Shown here one piece after another: positions 50,500-59,481 of a stretch of 64,000 bases of DNA. The DNA is taken from the NCBI GenBank assembly GCA_014653385.1, contig JACWER010000001.1, positions 107,708-171,707 on the forward strand, given 5' to 3'. How positions within the stretch are numbered: position 1 is the first letter of the stretch; each line of letters opens with the position of its first letter. The DNA is from Pelagibacterales bacterium SAG-MED50. Lineage in GTDB: Bacteria; Pseudomonadota; Alphaproteobacteria; Pelagibacterales; Pelagibacteraceae. A program made the position numbers and the translations under genes. The notes below the pieces were generated by a model that saw only the letters and a list, made by a program, of their open reading frames with translations, did no database searches and was not told the DNA's origin.

Positions 50500-51994
50500 A
50501 GAGCTTAATAATCCATCTAGATCTGAATTAATAACTGATTTTGTAAAAACTAATCCAGAATATTATATTGAGAAATTCCAACAAATTGGAAGCAAGCCAA
50601 CATTTTCTTTTTCTTTTAATTTATATGCTGCAATTCTTGGACCTATTTGGTTTGGAATGAGAAACATTTGGAATTGGGCTTTAACTTTTCTAATTATTGA
50701 AACTTTTTCAGTAGTTCAAATAATAAGAGGTTTATTTGGGAATATTACAGCAGAGGCAGTTCAAAAAATTGAACAGGTCCAATCAACTATTGCGTTTAGA
50801 AATAAACAACTCGAGGCAGCAATTACAAATAATCCTGATAAGGTTGATGTATACAAGCGAAACATTAAATCTTTAGAAGATGCCATGCAAGGCTATATAG
50901 ATGAAGTCAGTAGAATAGAAGCTTCAGCTATTTGGATTACTATTTTTGGCATAGCTTTACTAATTTCAATTAAAATAGTTCAGGGAATTCTTGCTAATTC
51001 TAAGTTAGAAAAGAGATATTCAGAGTGGTTGTCTGATAAAACGATAAGCCCTGGTATGCAGACTAAGAATTATATTTTAAGTACTATTTTTACATCTGTA
51101 ATAATGTTTTTTTCAGTAGTTCATTATAGTTTTCCTGGTTTAATTATAATAATGAATGAATTCCCAACTCATCCAGATATAAGATTAACATCAATAGCTT
51201 GGGTTGAAAAAATATTCAATTATGCAGTCTTAAAAGGAGATGCATTATTTACAGCTATTACTATTGGTATTAGGTCAGTTTTAGACTTTTTAGAATTACT
51301 ATTTGTTAAAACTCCATGGATAGTAATCATTACCGCAATAGTAACTTTAACAGGGTTATCTGCTGGACCTAGAGCTGCAATATATTCAGCTGGATTTTTA
51401 TGTTACATGGGATTTTTGGGTTTTTGGGTAAAAGCAATGACCACTCTAGCTTTACTTGGAACAGCTGCAATATTGAGCATAGCTATTGGTATACCACTTG
51501 GAATTTTTTGTGCGAGACGTCAAAGATTTTATTCAATGATTAGACCCATCATGGATTTTATGCAAACAATGCCAGCATTTGTATTTATGATTCCTGTAAT
51601 TGCTTTTTTTGGAACAGGGAAGGTTGCAGCAGTAATAATTACAATGATTTTTGGGGGAACGCCTGTAGTAAGATTAACTGTACTTGGATTGAGAGGAGTT
51701 CCAGAGACAATAAGAGAGGCAGCAATAGCTTATGGTGCAAGTAAATGGTATTTACTTAGAAAAGTAGATTTACCTTTAGCAACACCTTCTATTTTAGCAG
51801 GTGTAAATCAAACAGTAATGTTAAGTTTAGCTATGGTTGTAGTTGCATCTTTAATTGGTGCGAAAGGTTTAGGACAAGATGTTCTTGAAGCACTTCAGTA
51901 CGCCAATGTAGGTCAAGGTATTCTTGCAGGTGTTGCAATATTATTTGTTGCATTAATTTTAGATAGGGTTGTTCAAGGTAAAAAAAGAGTTTAA
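50489..51994 (+). CDS. opuAB: Glycine betaine-type ABC transporter permease
   Basis: The start is placed at ATG 50489; GTG 50483 is an alternative. The 501-residue permease is longer than usual for ProW (about 350): it has an extra N-terminal half with several membrane segments and a coiled-coil stretch (NITAEAVQKIEQVQSTIAFRN to LEDAMQGYIDEVSRIEA, residues about 80-145). The conducting domain (residues about 300-500) has the EAA loop EAAIAYGASKWYLLRKVDLPLA. Such an extension is seen in some alphaproteobacterial ProW proteins. Confidence 0.85.
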   Translation: MVNKELNNPSRSELITDFVKTNPEYYIEKFQQIGSKPTFSFSFNLYAAILGPIWFGMRNIWNWALTFLIIETFSVVQIIRGLFGNITAEAVQKIEQVQSTIAFRNKQLEAAITNNPDKVDVYKRNIKSLEDAMQGYIDEVSRIEASAIWITIFGIALLISIKIVQGILANSKLEKRYSEWLSDKTISPGMQTKNYILSTIFTSVIMFFSVVHYSFPGLIIIMNEFPTHPDIRLTSIAWVEKIFNYAVLKGDALFTAITIGIRSVLDFLELLFVKTPWIVIITAIVTLTGLSAGPRAAIYSAGFLCYMGFLGFWVKAMTTLALLGTAAILSIAIGIPLGIFCARRQRFYSMIRPIMDFMQTMPAFVFMIPVIAFFGTGKVAAVIITMIFGGTPVVRLTVLGLRGVPETIREAAIAYGASKWYLLRKVDLPLATPSILAGVNQTVMLSLAMVVVASLIGAKGLGQDVLEALQYANVGQGILAGVAILFVALILDRVVQGKKRV

Positions 51995-52003
51995 TAAAAC
52001 TTA

Positions 52004-52609
52004 ATGGAATATTTATTGTTAGGTTTTTTTACTGGTTTAAGTCTTATTCTTGCAATAGGAGCTCAGAACATATTTGTTATCGAGCAGGGTTTAAAAAAAC
52101 AATATATTTTTTTAGTTTGTATAATTTGTTCAATATCAGACTTGATCCTGATATTTTTAGGAATATTTTTATTTCATTATTTTACTCAATATTTTAATTC
52201 AACTATTGAATTAGTATTTAATATTTTATTATTAATATTTTTACTTCATTTTATTTATTCAAAAATAAAAACTTATAATTCAAGTATTAATTTTAATAGT
52301 GAAACAAAAGAAATTTCAAAATTTAACATTCTATTAAAAACACTTGGATTTACTTACCTAAATCCTCATGTTTACTCAGACACTGTCTTTTTTCTTGGAA
52401 ATTTTTCAAAGAACTTTTTATTAAATCAAAAAGTTTTATTTGGAGTAGGTGCCTCTATTTCTTCTTTTTTGTTTTTCTTTTTAATTGGATATTTATCCAA
52501 ATTTTTATCTAAATATGCTCAAAATCACAAAATTTGGAAAGTAATTAATATATTTATTATTACTTTTATGAGTTTTTTAACTTTTTATATTTTTTTAGAA
52601 ATAATTTAA
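52004..52609 (+). CDS. LysE/ArgO-family amino acid exporter
   Basis: The 201-residue protein has six membrane segments and the LysE motif GLSLILAIGAQNIFVIEQGLKK at residues 9-30, with KTLGFTYLNPHVYSDTVFFLG in the middle. The GAQN element and the lone central Asn-Pro-His are typical of LysE/ArgO. It probably exports basic amino acids. It overlaps the convergent zinc ribbon gene by 4 bp. Confidence 0.87.
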   Translation: MEYLLLGFFTGLSLILAIGAQNIFVIEQGLKKQYIFLVCIICSISDLILIFLGIFLFHYFTQYFNSTIELVFNILLLIFLLHFIYSKIKTYNSSINFNSETKEISKFNILLKTLGFTYLNPHVYSDTVFFLGNFSKNFLLNQKVLFGVGASISSFLFFFLIGYLSKFLSKYAQNHKIWKVINIFIITFMSFLTFYIFLEII

Positions 52610-52797
52610 ACGTTACAAGACATATCTTGTCCGCAGCATAATGGTGATTTTATTTTACCATGATCATTAGGACACTTTGATATTTGTACTTCATTCCCAT
52701 CATCTAATTTAAGCATGTCATTAACCAAAGGTTCATTGCATTTCCCGCAATTAGCATTAACCGACATACCGCATTTTGAGCATTCATAAGTATTCAT
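52606..52797 (-). CDS. Small zinc ribbon protein, 63 aa
   Basis: The 63-residue protein is cysteine-rich: YECSKCGMSVNANCGKCNEPLVND, then ISKCPNDHGKIKSPLCCGQDMSC. Pairs of Cys fit zinc ribbon knuckles, and the CCGQDM element resembles the C-terminal part of rubrerythrin/desulforedoxin-like metal sites. There is no membrane segment. Function is unknown. It is transcribed alone, convergent with lysE and divergent from the hydrolase gene. Confidence 0.7.
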   Translation of the reverse strand: MNTYECSKCGMSVNANCGKCNEPLVNDMLKLDDGNEVQISKCPNDHGKIKSPLCCGQDMSCNV

Positions 52798-52879
52798 AAA
52801 AAATCCTTTTATGTTAATTGCTTTAGTTGATAGAATATTACAATATTTTAATATTTATTGAACGAAATAATCAGCTTCT

Positions 52880-53632
52880 ATGAGCAAAATCTATATAAAT
52901 GATACAGGTCAAGGTTTTCCGATAGTATTAGTTCATGGTTATTTGGGCTCTTCAGAAATGTGGTGTCTTCAAAGAGATTATTTATCAAAGTTTTTTAGAA
53001 TAATATCTCCTGCCTTACCTGGTTTTGGAGAAAGTCATGAAGCACAATCTCTAGATTCAATTAATGATATGGCTAAGTTTGTAATTAATATTATTGATGA
53101 AAAAAAAATTGATAAATTTAATTTATTAGGTCACTCCATGGGTGGAATGATAGTTCAAGAAATAGCTAAATTAGCAGGAGACAGAATTAATAAATTAATC
53201 TGTTTTGCAACTGGTTCTATTGGTGAAATACCAGGAAGGTTTGAACCAATTGATGAAACTAGAAAACGACTGAAAGAAGAAGGAGCTGATATTTCATTTT
53301 CAAGAGTTCCTAAAAAATGGTTTGTAAAAGGGGATCAGAATAAAAATTATTATTTATGTGCAAATGCAGTTCAAAACGTTTCATCTGAAACTGCAGATAA
53401 TGCTCTTAAAGCAATGAAGAATTGGTCTGGTATAGATAATTTAAAAAATATAAAAAATGAAACACTAATAGTATGGGGAGACAAAGATACTTCCTATAAT
53501 TTTGAACAAGTAGACACACTTAATAAAAATATTAAAAATAGTAAGTTAGAAATATTTAAAGATTGTGCTCACAATGTTCACTTAGAAGAGGCAGATAAAT
53601 TTAATAAATTAATTAAAAATTTTATTATTTAA
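52880..53632 (+). CDS. Alpha/beta hydrolase
   Basis: The 250-residue protein has the alpha/beta-hydrolase marks: HGYLGSSEMW for the oxyanion hole, LGHSMGGMIVQEIAKLA with the nucleophile Ser, WGDKDTSYNF with the Asp, and DCAHNVHLEEADKF with the His. The size suits small-ester, lactone or C-C bond hydrolases; the substrate cannot be inferred. It ends 4 bp from the convergent HisD-like gene. Confidence 0.85.
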   Translation: MSKIYINDTGQGFPIVLVHGYLGSSEMWCLQRDYLSKFFRIISPALPGFGESHEAQSLDSINDMAKFVINIIDEKKIDKFNLLGHSMGGMIVQEIAKLAGDRINKLICFATGSIGEIPGRFEPIDETRKRLKEEGADISFSRVPKKWFVKGDQNKNYYLCANAVQNVSSETADNALKAMKNWSGIDNLKNIKNETLIVWGDKDTSYNFEQVDTLNKNIKNSKLEIFKDCAHNVHLEEADKFNKLIKNFII

Positions 53633-53636
53633 ATAT

Positions 53637-54923
53637 TTAATTTGAAAATCCATATTTTCTTAGTCTAACATCACCAGTTCTAGCATGAGCTTCCATTCCT
53701 TCGTATCTTGAAATTCTAGCACAAGCAGCACCAACAGTTTTGGTAGACTCTTTTGTCATTCTTTGGAAACTTAGTGTTTTAATAAATTTTCCAACGAAAA
53801 GACCACCGGTATATCTTCCTGCACCTTTAGTTGGTAAAATGTGGTTTGTACCAGAACACTTATCACCATAAGCAACTGTAGTTTCTTCTCCAATAAACAA
53901 TGAGCCATAATTTTTTAATCTTTTATGAAACCATTCTAAGTTTTGAGTTTGAACTTCTAAATGTTCTGGAGCATATTCATCACTGATTGTTGCCATTTCT
54001 TCATCAGTATCACAAAGAATTACTTCTCCGTAATCTCTCCATGCAGCACCAGCATTTTCTCTTGGTAATTCTGGAAGTTCTGCAATTAACTCTGGAACTC
54101 TTTTAATCACATATTCAGCAACTCTTTTACTTGTTGTATATAACCAAGCAGGAGAATTATAACCATGTTCTGCTTGACCAACTAAATCAACTGCAACTAA
54201 CTCTTCATCAGCTTTATCATCAGCTATTACAGCTATTTCTGTTGGACCTGCAAATAAGTCAATTCCAACTTTTCCAAATAACATTCTTTTAGCTTCAGCA
54301 ACAAATTGGTTACCAGGACCAACTAATATGTCAGCTGGAGCATTACCAAATAAGCCATTAGTCATTGCTGCTATACCTTGAACACCCCCTAAGTTTAAAA
54401 TTGAGTCTGCACCACAAAGATCAGCAGTATAAACAATTGATGGATGAACACCTACACCTGGTTTTGGTGAACTTGCTACAATAATATTTTTTACACCTGC
54501 AACTTTTGCTGTCGTTACACTCATCACAGCTGACGCTATATGAGCATACCTACCAGCTGGTACGTAACAGCCTGCTGTGTTAACAGGAATTAATTTTTGT
54601 CCAGCAAATAATCCATCAGATAATTCAACTTCAAAATCTTGTCCATAATTTTTAAGTTGTGCTTCAGCAAATTTTCTAACTCTTTCGTGTGAAAACTGAA
54701 TATCATCTTTTGTTTTTTGATCTAAATTTTTTTTAATTTCTTCAATTTTTTCTTTTGAAACGACTACATCACCCTCATACTTATCTAATTTTTTTGAATA
54801 TTCTTTACAACCTTCCTCTTTAGTTTGCTCGATATCTTTAAGAATGTTTTCAACAATTTCTCTTGTTTTAGTGTCATCTGTAGAAGATGTTTTTGGTGAT
54901 TTTTTTAAATACTGTATAGCCAT
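53637..54923 (-). CDS. Histidinol dehydrogenase-family protein, HpsN-like (sulfopropanediol dehydrogenase candidate)
   Basis: The 428-residue protein has the HisD fold: PVNTAGCYVPAGRYAHIASAVMS, LGGVQGIAAMTNGLFGNAPADILVGPGNQFV, DLFAGPTEIAVIAD and DLVGQAEHGYNSPAWL. The C-terminal segment AYGDKCSGTNHILPTKGAGRYTGGLFVGKFIKTLSFQ, however, follows the HpsN subgroup that oxidises 2,3-dihydroxypropane-1-sulfonate (DHPS) to sulfolactate, and differs from biosynthetic HisD. The taurine-type transporter and an Ldh2-family gene downstream fit sulfonate use. No histidine genes lie next to it. The assignment to DHPS is inference. Confidence 0.75.
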   Translation of the reverse strand: MAIQYLKKSPKTSSTDDTKTREIVENILKDIEQTKEEGCKEYSKKLDKYEGDVVVSKEKIEEIKKNLDQKTKDDIQFSHERVRKFAEAQLKNYGQDFEVELSDGLFAGQKLIPVNTAGCYVPAGRYAHIASAVMSVTTAKVAGVKNIIVASSPKPGVGVHPSIVYTADLCGADSILNLGGVQGIAAMTNGLFGNAPADILVGPGNQFVAEAKRMLFGKVGIDLFAGPTEIAVIADDKADEELVAVDLVGQAEHGYNSPAWLYTTSKRVAEYVIKRVPELIAELPELPRENAGAAWRDYGEVILCDTDEEMATISDEYAPEHLEVQTQNLEWFHKRLKNYGSLFIGEETTVAYGDKCSGTNHILPTKGAGRYTGGLFVGKFIKTLSFQRMTKESTKTVGAACARISRYEGMEAHARTGDVRLRKYGFSN

Positions 54924-54984
54924 TGGTAGTTTCCTTTAATTTGAAATTATCTTAATAAAGTAAAAGTAAGTTTTATTCAATGAT

Positions 54985-55074
54985 TTAAAAATAAAATCTA
55001 TAACCAATATTAACACTAACAACACATAAGATAATAACGAGGAAATATAGACTAATATAATTAAATGGTCTCAT
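54985..55074 (-). CDS. Single-span membrane micropeptide, 29 aa
   Basis: Reading the minus strand from ATG 55074, 14 bp after the phosphate acetyltransferase-like stop, this ORF gives MRPFNYISLYFLVIILCVVS then VNIGYRFYF. It is one hydrophobic helix flanked by basic residues. The ribosome site is weak. It would be co-transcribed with the acetyltransferase-like gene. The chance of an accidental ORF of 29 codons in AT-rich DNA is not small, so it is held as a candidate. Confidence 0.35.
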   Translation of the reverse strand: MRPFNYISLYFLVIILCVVSVNIGYRFYF

Positions 55075-55088
55075 TTTAATACCTAGAA

Positions 55089-56000
55089 TTAATCTAGAGC
55101 AACTACAGCAGCCGCAATAGATGCCAGTCGTGCTTGAGCTTCATCAGAACGACTAGTGATTACTATTGGAACTTTTCCACCAACAACAACACCTGCTGCA
55201 CACGCACCCATAAAATAAATCATCATTTTAACTAAAGCATTTCCAGTTTCGACACTTGGAACTAATAATACATCTGCGTCACCAGCTACTATATTTTTTA
55301 CACCTTTTATCGCTGCAGATTTTTTTGAAATACTGTTATCAAAAGCCAAAGGCCCAAAAACATCAGCATTTAAATTATCTTTTTTTGCCAGTTTAGTAAT
55401 TTCATTAGCTTCAATTGAACTTGGAACACTATCTAAAATTTCTTCAGTTGCTGAAAGAATAGCAACTTTTGGTCTTTCATTTCCTATTCTATTTGAAAAA
55501 TCTATAACATTTCTTAAAATATGCATTTTAGTTTTCACATTTGGCAAAACATTTAAAGCACCGTCAGTAATAATTAATGGTTTATCTTCTTTATCAACAG
55601 TCATATGCCATATATGGCTAAGTCTAGTTTTGCCAAGCAAGTTATATTCACGTTTCAAAACTTCCTTCATCAAAACATCAGTATGAATATGCCCTTTAAC
55701 AATGATCTTAACCTTATCTTTGCTTGCAAGTTTAGCAGCAATTTTTGCAGTATTATTTTCTACGGGCTCATCAATAATTTCATACTCAGAAATATCCCAT
55801 TTTAATTGATCGGCACATTTTAAAATTTCCTCTTTATTTCCTATAAATATTGGTATTATTAAATTTTCATTAACTGCATCTTGAACTGAAAGCATAGGCA
55901 AAGGTAATCCAGCATTAACTATTGCTGCTTTCACACCCTTTTTTTTATGAGCATGATCAAGTAGATTATTTGGGCAGATAATTTCTTTGTTTGAAAGCAT
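55089..56000 (-). CDS. Phosphate acetyltransferase/phosphate butyryltransferase-like protein
   Basis: The 303-residue protein belongs to the PTA/PTB fold: KVKIIVKGHIHTDVLMKEVLKREYNLLGKTRLSHIWHM, IITDGALNVLPNVKTKMHILRN, and VLLVPSVETGNALVKMMIYFMGACAAGVVVGGKVPIVITSRSDEAQARLAS. It would exchange acyl-phosphate and acyl-CoA. In taurine and sulfolactate degradation Xsc yields acetyl phosphate, which Pta turns into acetyl-CoA, so its place between the HpsN-like gene and the divergent epoxide hydrolase could be meaningful. xsc itself is not in this window. Confidence 0.82.
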   Translation of the reverse strand: MLSNKEIICPNNLLDHAHKKKGVKAAIVNAGLPLPMLSVQDAVNENLIIPIFIGNKEEILKCADQLKWDISEYEIIDEPVENNTAKIAAKLASKDKVKIIVKGHIHTDVLMKEVLKREYNLLGKTRLSHIWHMTVDKEDKPLIITDGALNVLPNVKTKMHILRNVIDFSNRIGNERPKVAILSATEEILDSVPSSIEANEITKLAKKDNLNADVFGPLAFDNSISKKSAAIKGVKNIVAGDADVLLVPSVETGNALVKMMIYFMGACAAGVVVGGKVPIVITSRSDEAQARLASIAAAVVALD

Positions 56001-56003
56001 AAG

Positions 56004-56060
56004 TTATAATTATAAATAATTTGTTAAATGTATATAGTTCAATTTATAATTATAGATAAT
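56004..56060. repeat. Two direct copies of an AT palindrome between divergent genes
   Basis: TTATAATTATAAATAAT (56004-56020) and TTATAATTATAGATAAT (56044-56060) are 17-bp direct repeats with one mismatch, 40 bp apart (centre to centre). Each begins with the palindrome TTATAATTATAA-type core. They lie between the acetyltransferase-like and epoxide hydrolase genes and could be paired operator sites or simply AT-rich promoter sequence. Confidence 0.4.
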
Positions 56061-56072
56061 AAATTTTACTAA

Positions 56073-57212
56073 ATGATAACAGATTTCAACGTTAATTTTA
56101 CTGAAAAAGAGATATCGCCTATTTATCAAAAGATTAAGGACTATCCCTGGAATTCTATCCCCAATCTAGAAGGTTGGGAGCACGGAACCAATAAAAGATA
56201 TTTAAAAGAGTTGTGTGATTATTGGATAAATGAATTTGATTGGCAAAAACATCAAGTTGAAATTAATAAATTTCAAAATTTTATTTCCAATGTTGATGGT
56301 ATAGATATTCATTTTATTAAAGAAAAAGGAACCAGTCCAAATTCGAAACCATTACTGCTAATGCATGGTTGGCCAGGTTCAGTTGTAGAATTTTTACATA
56401 TCATTGAAAAACTTGCCCATCCTGAAAAATTTGGTGGAAATGAAAAAGACTCTTTTGATGTGATAATTCCTTCATTACCAGGTTTTGGTTTTTCTGGTAA
56501 GCCAAATAAACCAATTGGACCAAGAAAAATGGCTGAAATATTAAATAAGCTTATGATAGAAAATCTTGGTTATAAAGATTATATGGCTCAAGGTGGTGAC
56601 TGGGGAGCAACTATTGCTAATTGGATAGGCTATGATCATTCTAAATTTTGTAAAGCGATACATATAAACTGTCTTACAATGCGTCATCCTAATGGCCCAC
56701 AATCTGATGAAGAAAAAAATTGGCAAATAAAGTTTGATAAAGATCAGGTTATGCAAGATGGGTACAGAACCCAACAAGCAACAAAACCTCAATCTCTAAG
56801 TTATGGAATGATGGATAGTCCCGTAGGAATTGCCGCTTGGATTATTGAAAAAATGTACTCTTGGTCTGATTTAAAAGATAACAAACTAGAAAGTGTTTAT
56901 TCAAAAGATACATTGTTAGCAAATATAATGGTTTATATTTTAACAAAAACATTTGATACAGCTAGTTGGATTTATTTTGGCAGAAGAGAAGAGGGGGGAA
57001 GATTTTTTCCAAAAGATTTTAAAAGAATTGAAATTCCAACGGCTGCAGCAGTATTTCCTGCTGAAATGTCTGAATGGCCACCAAGATCTTATGTTGAGAG
57101 AATATTTAATATCAAGCAATGGACTGAAATGCCTGCAGGAGGCCATTTTGCTGCACTAGAAAAACCTGATCTTTTAGTTAATGATATTAGAAAATTTTCT
57201 AGAAGTTTTTAG
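56073..57212 (+). CDS. Epoxide hydrolase (EHN + alpha/beta hydrolase)
   Basis: The 379-residue protein has an N-terminal EHN-type domain (residues 1-75) and a hydrolase domain: MHGWPGSVVEFLHIIEKLAHP, PSLPGFGFSGKP, nucleophile Asp in QGGDWGATIANWIG, the cap and the C-terminal His in MPAGGHFAALEKPDLL. These are features of microsomal-type epoxide hydrolases that turn epoxides into diols. The length is usual. It is divergent from the acetyltransferase-like gene. The natural substrate is unknown. Confidence 0.9.
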   Translation: MITDFNVNFTEKEISPIYQKIKDYPWNSIPNLEGWEHGTNKRYLKELCDYWINEFDWQKHQVEINKFQNFISNVDGIDIHFIKEKGTSPNSKPLLLMHGWPGSVVEFLHIIEKLAHPEKFGGNEKDSFDVIIPSLPGFGFSGKPNKPIGPRKMAEILNKLMIENLGYKDYMAQGGDWGATIANWIGYDHSKFCKAIHINCLTMRHPNGPQSDEEKNWQIKFDKDQVMQDGYRTQQATKPQSLSYGMMDSPVGIAAWIIEKMYSWSDLKDNKLESVYSKDTLLANIMVYILTKTFDTASWIYFGRREEGGRFFPKDFKRIEIPTAAAVFPAEMSEWPPRSYVERIFNIKQWTEMPAGGHFAALEKPDLLVNDIRKFSRSF

Positions 57213-57326
57213 TTATATTTGTCACTATTTTTTTGCTACTTATAAAACAGTTACAATTACAGGTTTAATTCGGTTTGATATTTTCACACTAGGTAATATA
57301 GTTAAGAGTAGATAACGATATACACT

Positions 57327-58172
57327 ATGGAAATAGTAACTAAGATTGCACCAATTTGTTTAGCATTGATTATGCTAGGTCTAGGTCTTGGTCTTTCCGT
57401 TAAAGATTTCACGAGAATATTAAGAGTTCCAAAAGATTTTTTTGTTGGATTTTTTTCACAATTAGTAATTTTACCTATTGTTGCTTTAGCAATAGCTTTA
57501 ATATTAAATTTACCAGCCCCAATAGCTGTTGGTTTAATGATAATTGCAGCAGCTCCAGGAGGAGTAACATCAAATGTATTAACAAAATTTGCTAATGGAG
57601 ATGTTGCTTTATCTATCTCTTTAACTGCAATTGTTAGTTTAATAAGCATTGTATCTGTACCTTTTGTAGTAATTACATCTGCAGATATTTTAGGAGTTAC
57701 TATATCAAGTAATATTTCAATGACTGGAATTGCTTTAAAAATGGCACTAGTTGTTACAGTGCCAGTTGTTATTGGAATGACTATTAGAGGTTTGGCAGAA
57801 AATTTTATTTCATCAAAAATTAATATTATTAATAAAATAACAGGTTGGTTATTTGTTATTGTCTTTGCAGCAATATGGATAGAAGAGAAAGATAATATTT
57901 TAACTTATCTTGCTGAAGCAGGTTTAGCTGTTTTAATTTTAAATGTCGTAATGATGACGTTAGCTTATTTTATAGCTAAAAAATTTGTGTCAGGAAATGC
58001 TCAACAAAAATGTATTGCACTAGAATGTGGTTTGCAAAATGGAACTCTAGCAGTCTTTGTTGCAACCTTAATGTTTGATGATATTGCCTACATGATACCA
58101 ACCGCAGCTTATGCACTAATCATGTACATAACTGGTTTTATCTTTATCTATATTTTACGAAAATCTAATTAA
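57327..58172 (+). CDS. Bile acid:sodium symporter (BASS) family transporter
   Basis: The 281-residue protein has nine to ten hydrophobic segments and BASS-family motifs: LALIMLGLGLGLSVKDFTRILRVPKDFFVGFFSQLVILP, MIIAAAPGGVTSNVLTKFANGDVALSISLTAI, and CGLQNGTLAVFVATLMFDD, the sodium-site region. Bacterial members import organic anions with sodium. The gene stands between the epoxide hydrolase and the regulator at 58174, and its expression may be controlled separately from the 114-bp gap upstream. Confidence 0.85.
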   Translation: MEIVTKIAPICLALIMLGLGLGLSVKDFTRILRVPKDFFVGFFSQLVILPIVALAIALILNLPAPIAVGLMIIAAAPGGVTSNVLTKFANGDVALSISLTAIVSLISIVSVPFVVITSADILGVTISSNISMTGIALKMALVVTVPVVIGMTIRGLAENFISSKINIINKITGWLFVIVFAAIWIEEKDNILTYLAEAGLAVLILNVVMMTLAYFIAKKFVSGNAQQKCIALECGLQNGTLAVFVATLMFDDIAYMIPTAAYALIMYITGFIFIYILRKSN

Positions 58173-58173
58173 T

Positions 58174-59178
58174 TTATCTAAGATATCCTGGTATAAAATC
58201 ATCATTTTTATCTTTATTAGAGTCAATAATTTTTATTTGATTAAAAACTCTGTAAGTAAAATTACTCAAGCTTAAAATATTTTTATCTTGTTGATCTTTG
58301 CTTATTTTAAGAGCCTTTCCTGTTATATTTATTTCTAAAAGTTTTTTTTCATCAATAGATAGAAAATTATTATCGATTAAGTGTTTTAATTTTCTAACTA
58401 CTGTTGGCCGCGGGATACCAGTTATCTCTGAAATAGACATTGCGTTCACACCTCTATCATCTATTTCTGGGAGTGAATTTTGAAATTGTTTCATGTTAAG
58501 ATCATTAACCCTAAAGCTTTGTCTTTCAACATGGTTAAGCATCACAACCATTCCTATACAAAAAGTTTCTAAATCGCCAACTGATTTTCTCCATCTATTC
58601 GTAAAGACAAACAAAAATTTATAAAATTGATACCAACAAAAAGAATAATTTTTCTTAATCGAAGTTATTATTTCCTCAACTTCAAAAGTTTTATTAATTT
58701 CATTTTCTTTTTTTAATAATTTGTTAAATTCATGAAGCAATGTACTAACTTCTTTTATTCCCTGATTTACTCTGTCAGGTGAAAAAGCATTCATATTTAT
58801 ATAAATTTTTTTTTTAATTTTTTTAATAACTACTTTTTTTTCTAATTCTTCAACTTTTCTTCTCACACTTTCCTTGGGGATTTGAAGATCTTTTGAAATA
58901 TCGCTTATGTTAATCTTTTCAATTTCTAGTGTTTTATCTTTAAAAAAAGTCTCAAATTCTACAATGAGCCCATTTTTTCTAAAAAATATAAAATCTTTGT
59001 TAACAAGATAGATAAGAATTATATACTTATCGATATCCCCATAAACTCCATAAGCCCTTATGAACCAATTACTAAGCATCTTGTAGTATGTAGGTGCGAG
59101 TTTGCTAAAATTTTTATTAATAATCTTAAAAATTTTATTCTCATCTAATTGAGCTGATATTCTTGGAATTTTATTCAT
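58174..59178 (-). CDS. Double winged-helix transcription regulator
   Basis: The likely start is ATG 59178 (MNKIPRISAQLDENK); the frame extends to TTG 59205. The protein of about 334 residues has two winged-helix segments: ISDISKDLQIPKESVRRKVEELEKKVVIKK near residue 110, and MSISEITGIPRPTVVRKLKHLIDNNFLS near residue 250, each behind an alpha-helical domain. It looks like an internal duplication of the single-domain protein at 43186. CCCAATTTGAAC and CCCATTTTGGAC lie 14-57 bp upstream, and the second element recurs ahead of two transporter operons, so this is the prime candidate for their regulator. Confidence 0.65.
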   Translation of the reverse strand: MNKIPRISAQLDENKIFKIINKNFSKLAPTYYKMLSNWFIRAYGVYGDIDKYIILIYLVNKDFIFFRKNGLIVEFETFFKDKTLEIEKINISDISKDLQIPKESVRRKVEELEKKVVIKKIKKKIYINMNAFSPDRVNQGIKEVSTLLHEFNKLLKKENEINKTFEVEEIITSIKKNYSFCWYQFYKFLFVFTNRWRKSVGDLETFCIGMVVMLNHVERQSFRVNDLNMKQFQNSLPEIDDRGVNAMSISEITGIPRPTVVRKLKHLIDNNFLSIDEKKLLEINITGKALKISKDQQDKNILSLSNFTYRVFNQIKIIDSNKDKNDDFIPGYLR

Positions 59179-59191
59179 ATATTTAAAAAAA

Positions 59192-59203
59192 CCCAATTTG
59201 AAC
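59192..59203. promoter_or_regulatory. CCCAWWWTGGAC-type box, degenerate copy
   Basis: CCCAATTTGAAC lies 14 bp before the likely start of the double winged-helix regulator. It differs from the CCCAATTTGGAC box at 59482 by one base. It is suited to autoregulation. Confidence 0.45.
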
Positions 59204-59223
59204 AATCATTAAATAAGAGTCAA

Positions 59224-59235
59224 CCCATTTTGGAC
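59224..59235. promoter_or_regulatory. CCCAWWWTGGAC box ahead of the first small membrane protein
   Basis: CCCATTTTGGAC lies 45 bp before the start of the 64-residue membrane protein gene and 46 bp before the regulator start on the other strand. It has the same outline, CCCA, three A/T bases, TGGAC, as the boxes in the dctP and opuAC leaders. Confidence 0.55.
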
Positions 59236-59280
59236 ATTAGATCTATTTATAAATAAAGTATTAGATGGTTAATTGCGTGG

Positions 59281-59475
59281 ATGAGTAATGAAAGCTTAAA
59301 TAGAACATCTGACGTTATTGGGACCCCCTCTCAATCAAACGAGACTCCAAGAGTTAATGTAGATGTTCTAAAGCAAAGAATAATAGAGCAAAAGAAAAAA
59401 GATAAATTTAAAAGAACAATTATTTTTTCTACAGTGTGTGTATCTTTAGGTGCTTTAACTTTTCTAGCAAATTAA
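59281..59475 (+). CDS. Small single-span membrane protein, copy 1 (64 aa)
   Basis: The 64-residue protein has a polar N-terminus, a basic stretch (VDVLKQRIIEQKKKDKFKRT) and a C-terminal membrane helix (TIIFSTVCVSLGALTFL). It is a tail-anchored type and shares this layout with the 66-residue protein at 59539; their upstream regions also align. No family is known. The gene is divergent from the double winged-helix regulator. Confidence 0.6.
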   Translation: MSNESLNRTSDVIGTPSQSNETPRVNVDVLKQRIIEQKKKDKFKRTIIFSTVCVSLGALTFLAN

Positions 59476-59481
59476 CATTTG

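Noticed and set aside
53637..54923. Calling the HisD homologue a plain histidine biosynthesis enzyme
   Set aside because: The C-terminal GTNHILPT/RYTGGLFVGKF pattern and the lack of his neighbours fit HpsN-type enzymes better, though HisD activity cannot be excluded by eye.
56940..57159. Opposed ORFs in the 3' part of the epoxide hydrolase gene
   Set aside because: Both are shadows of the same coding region.
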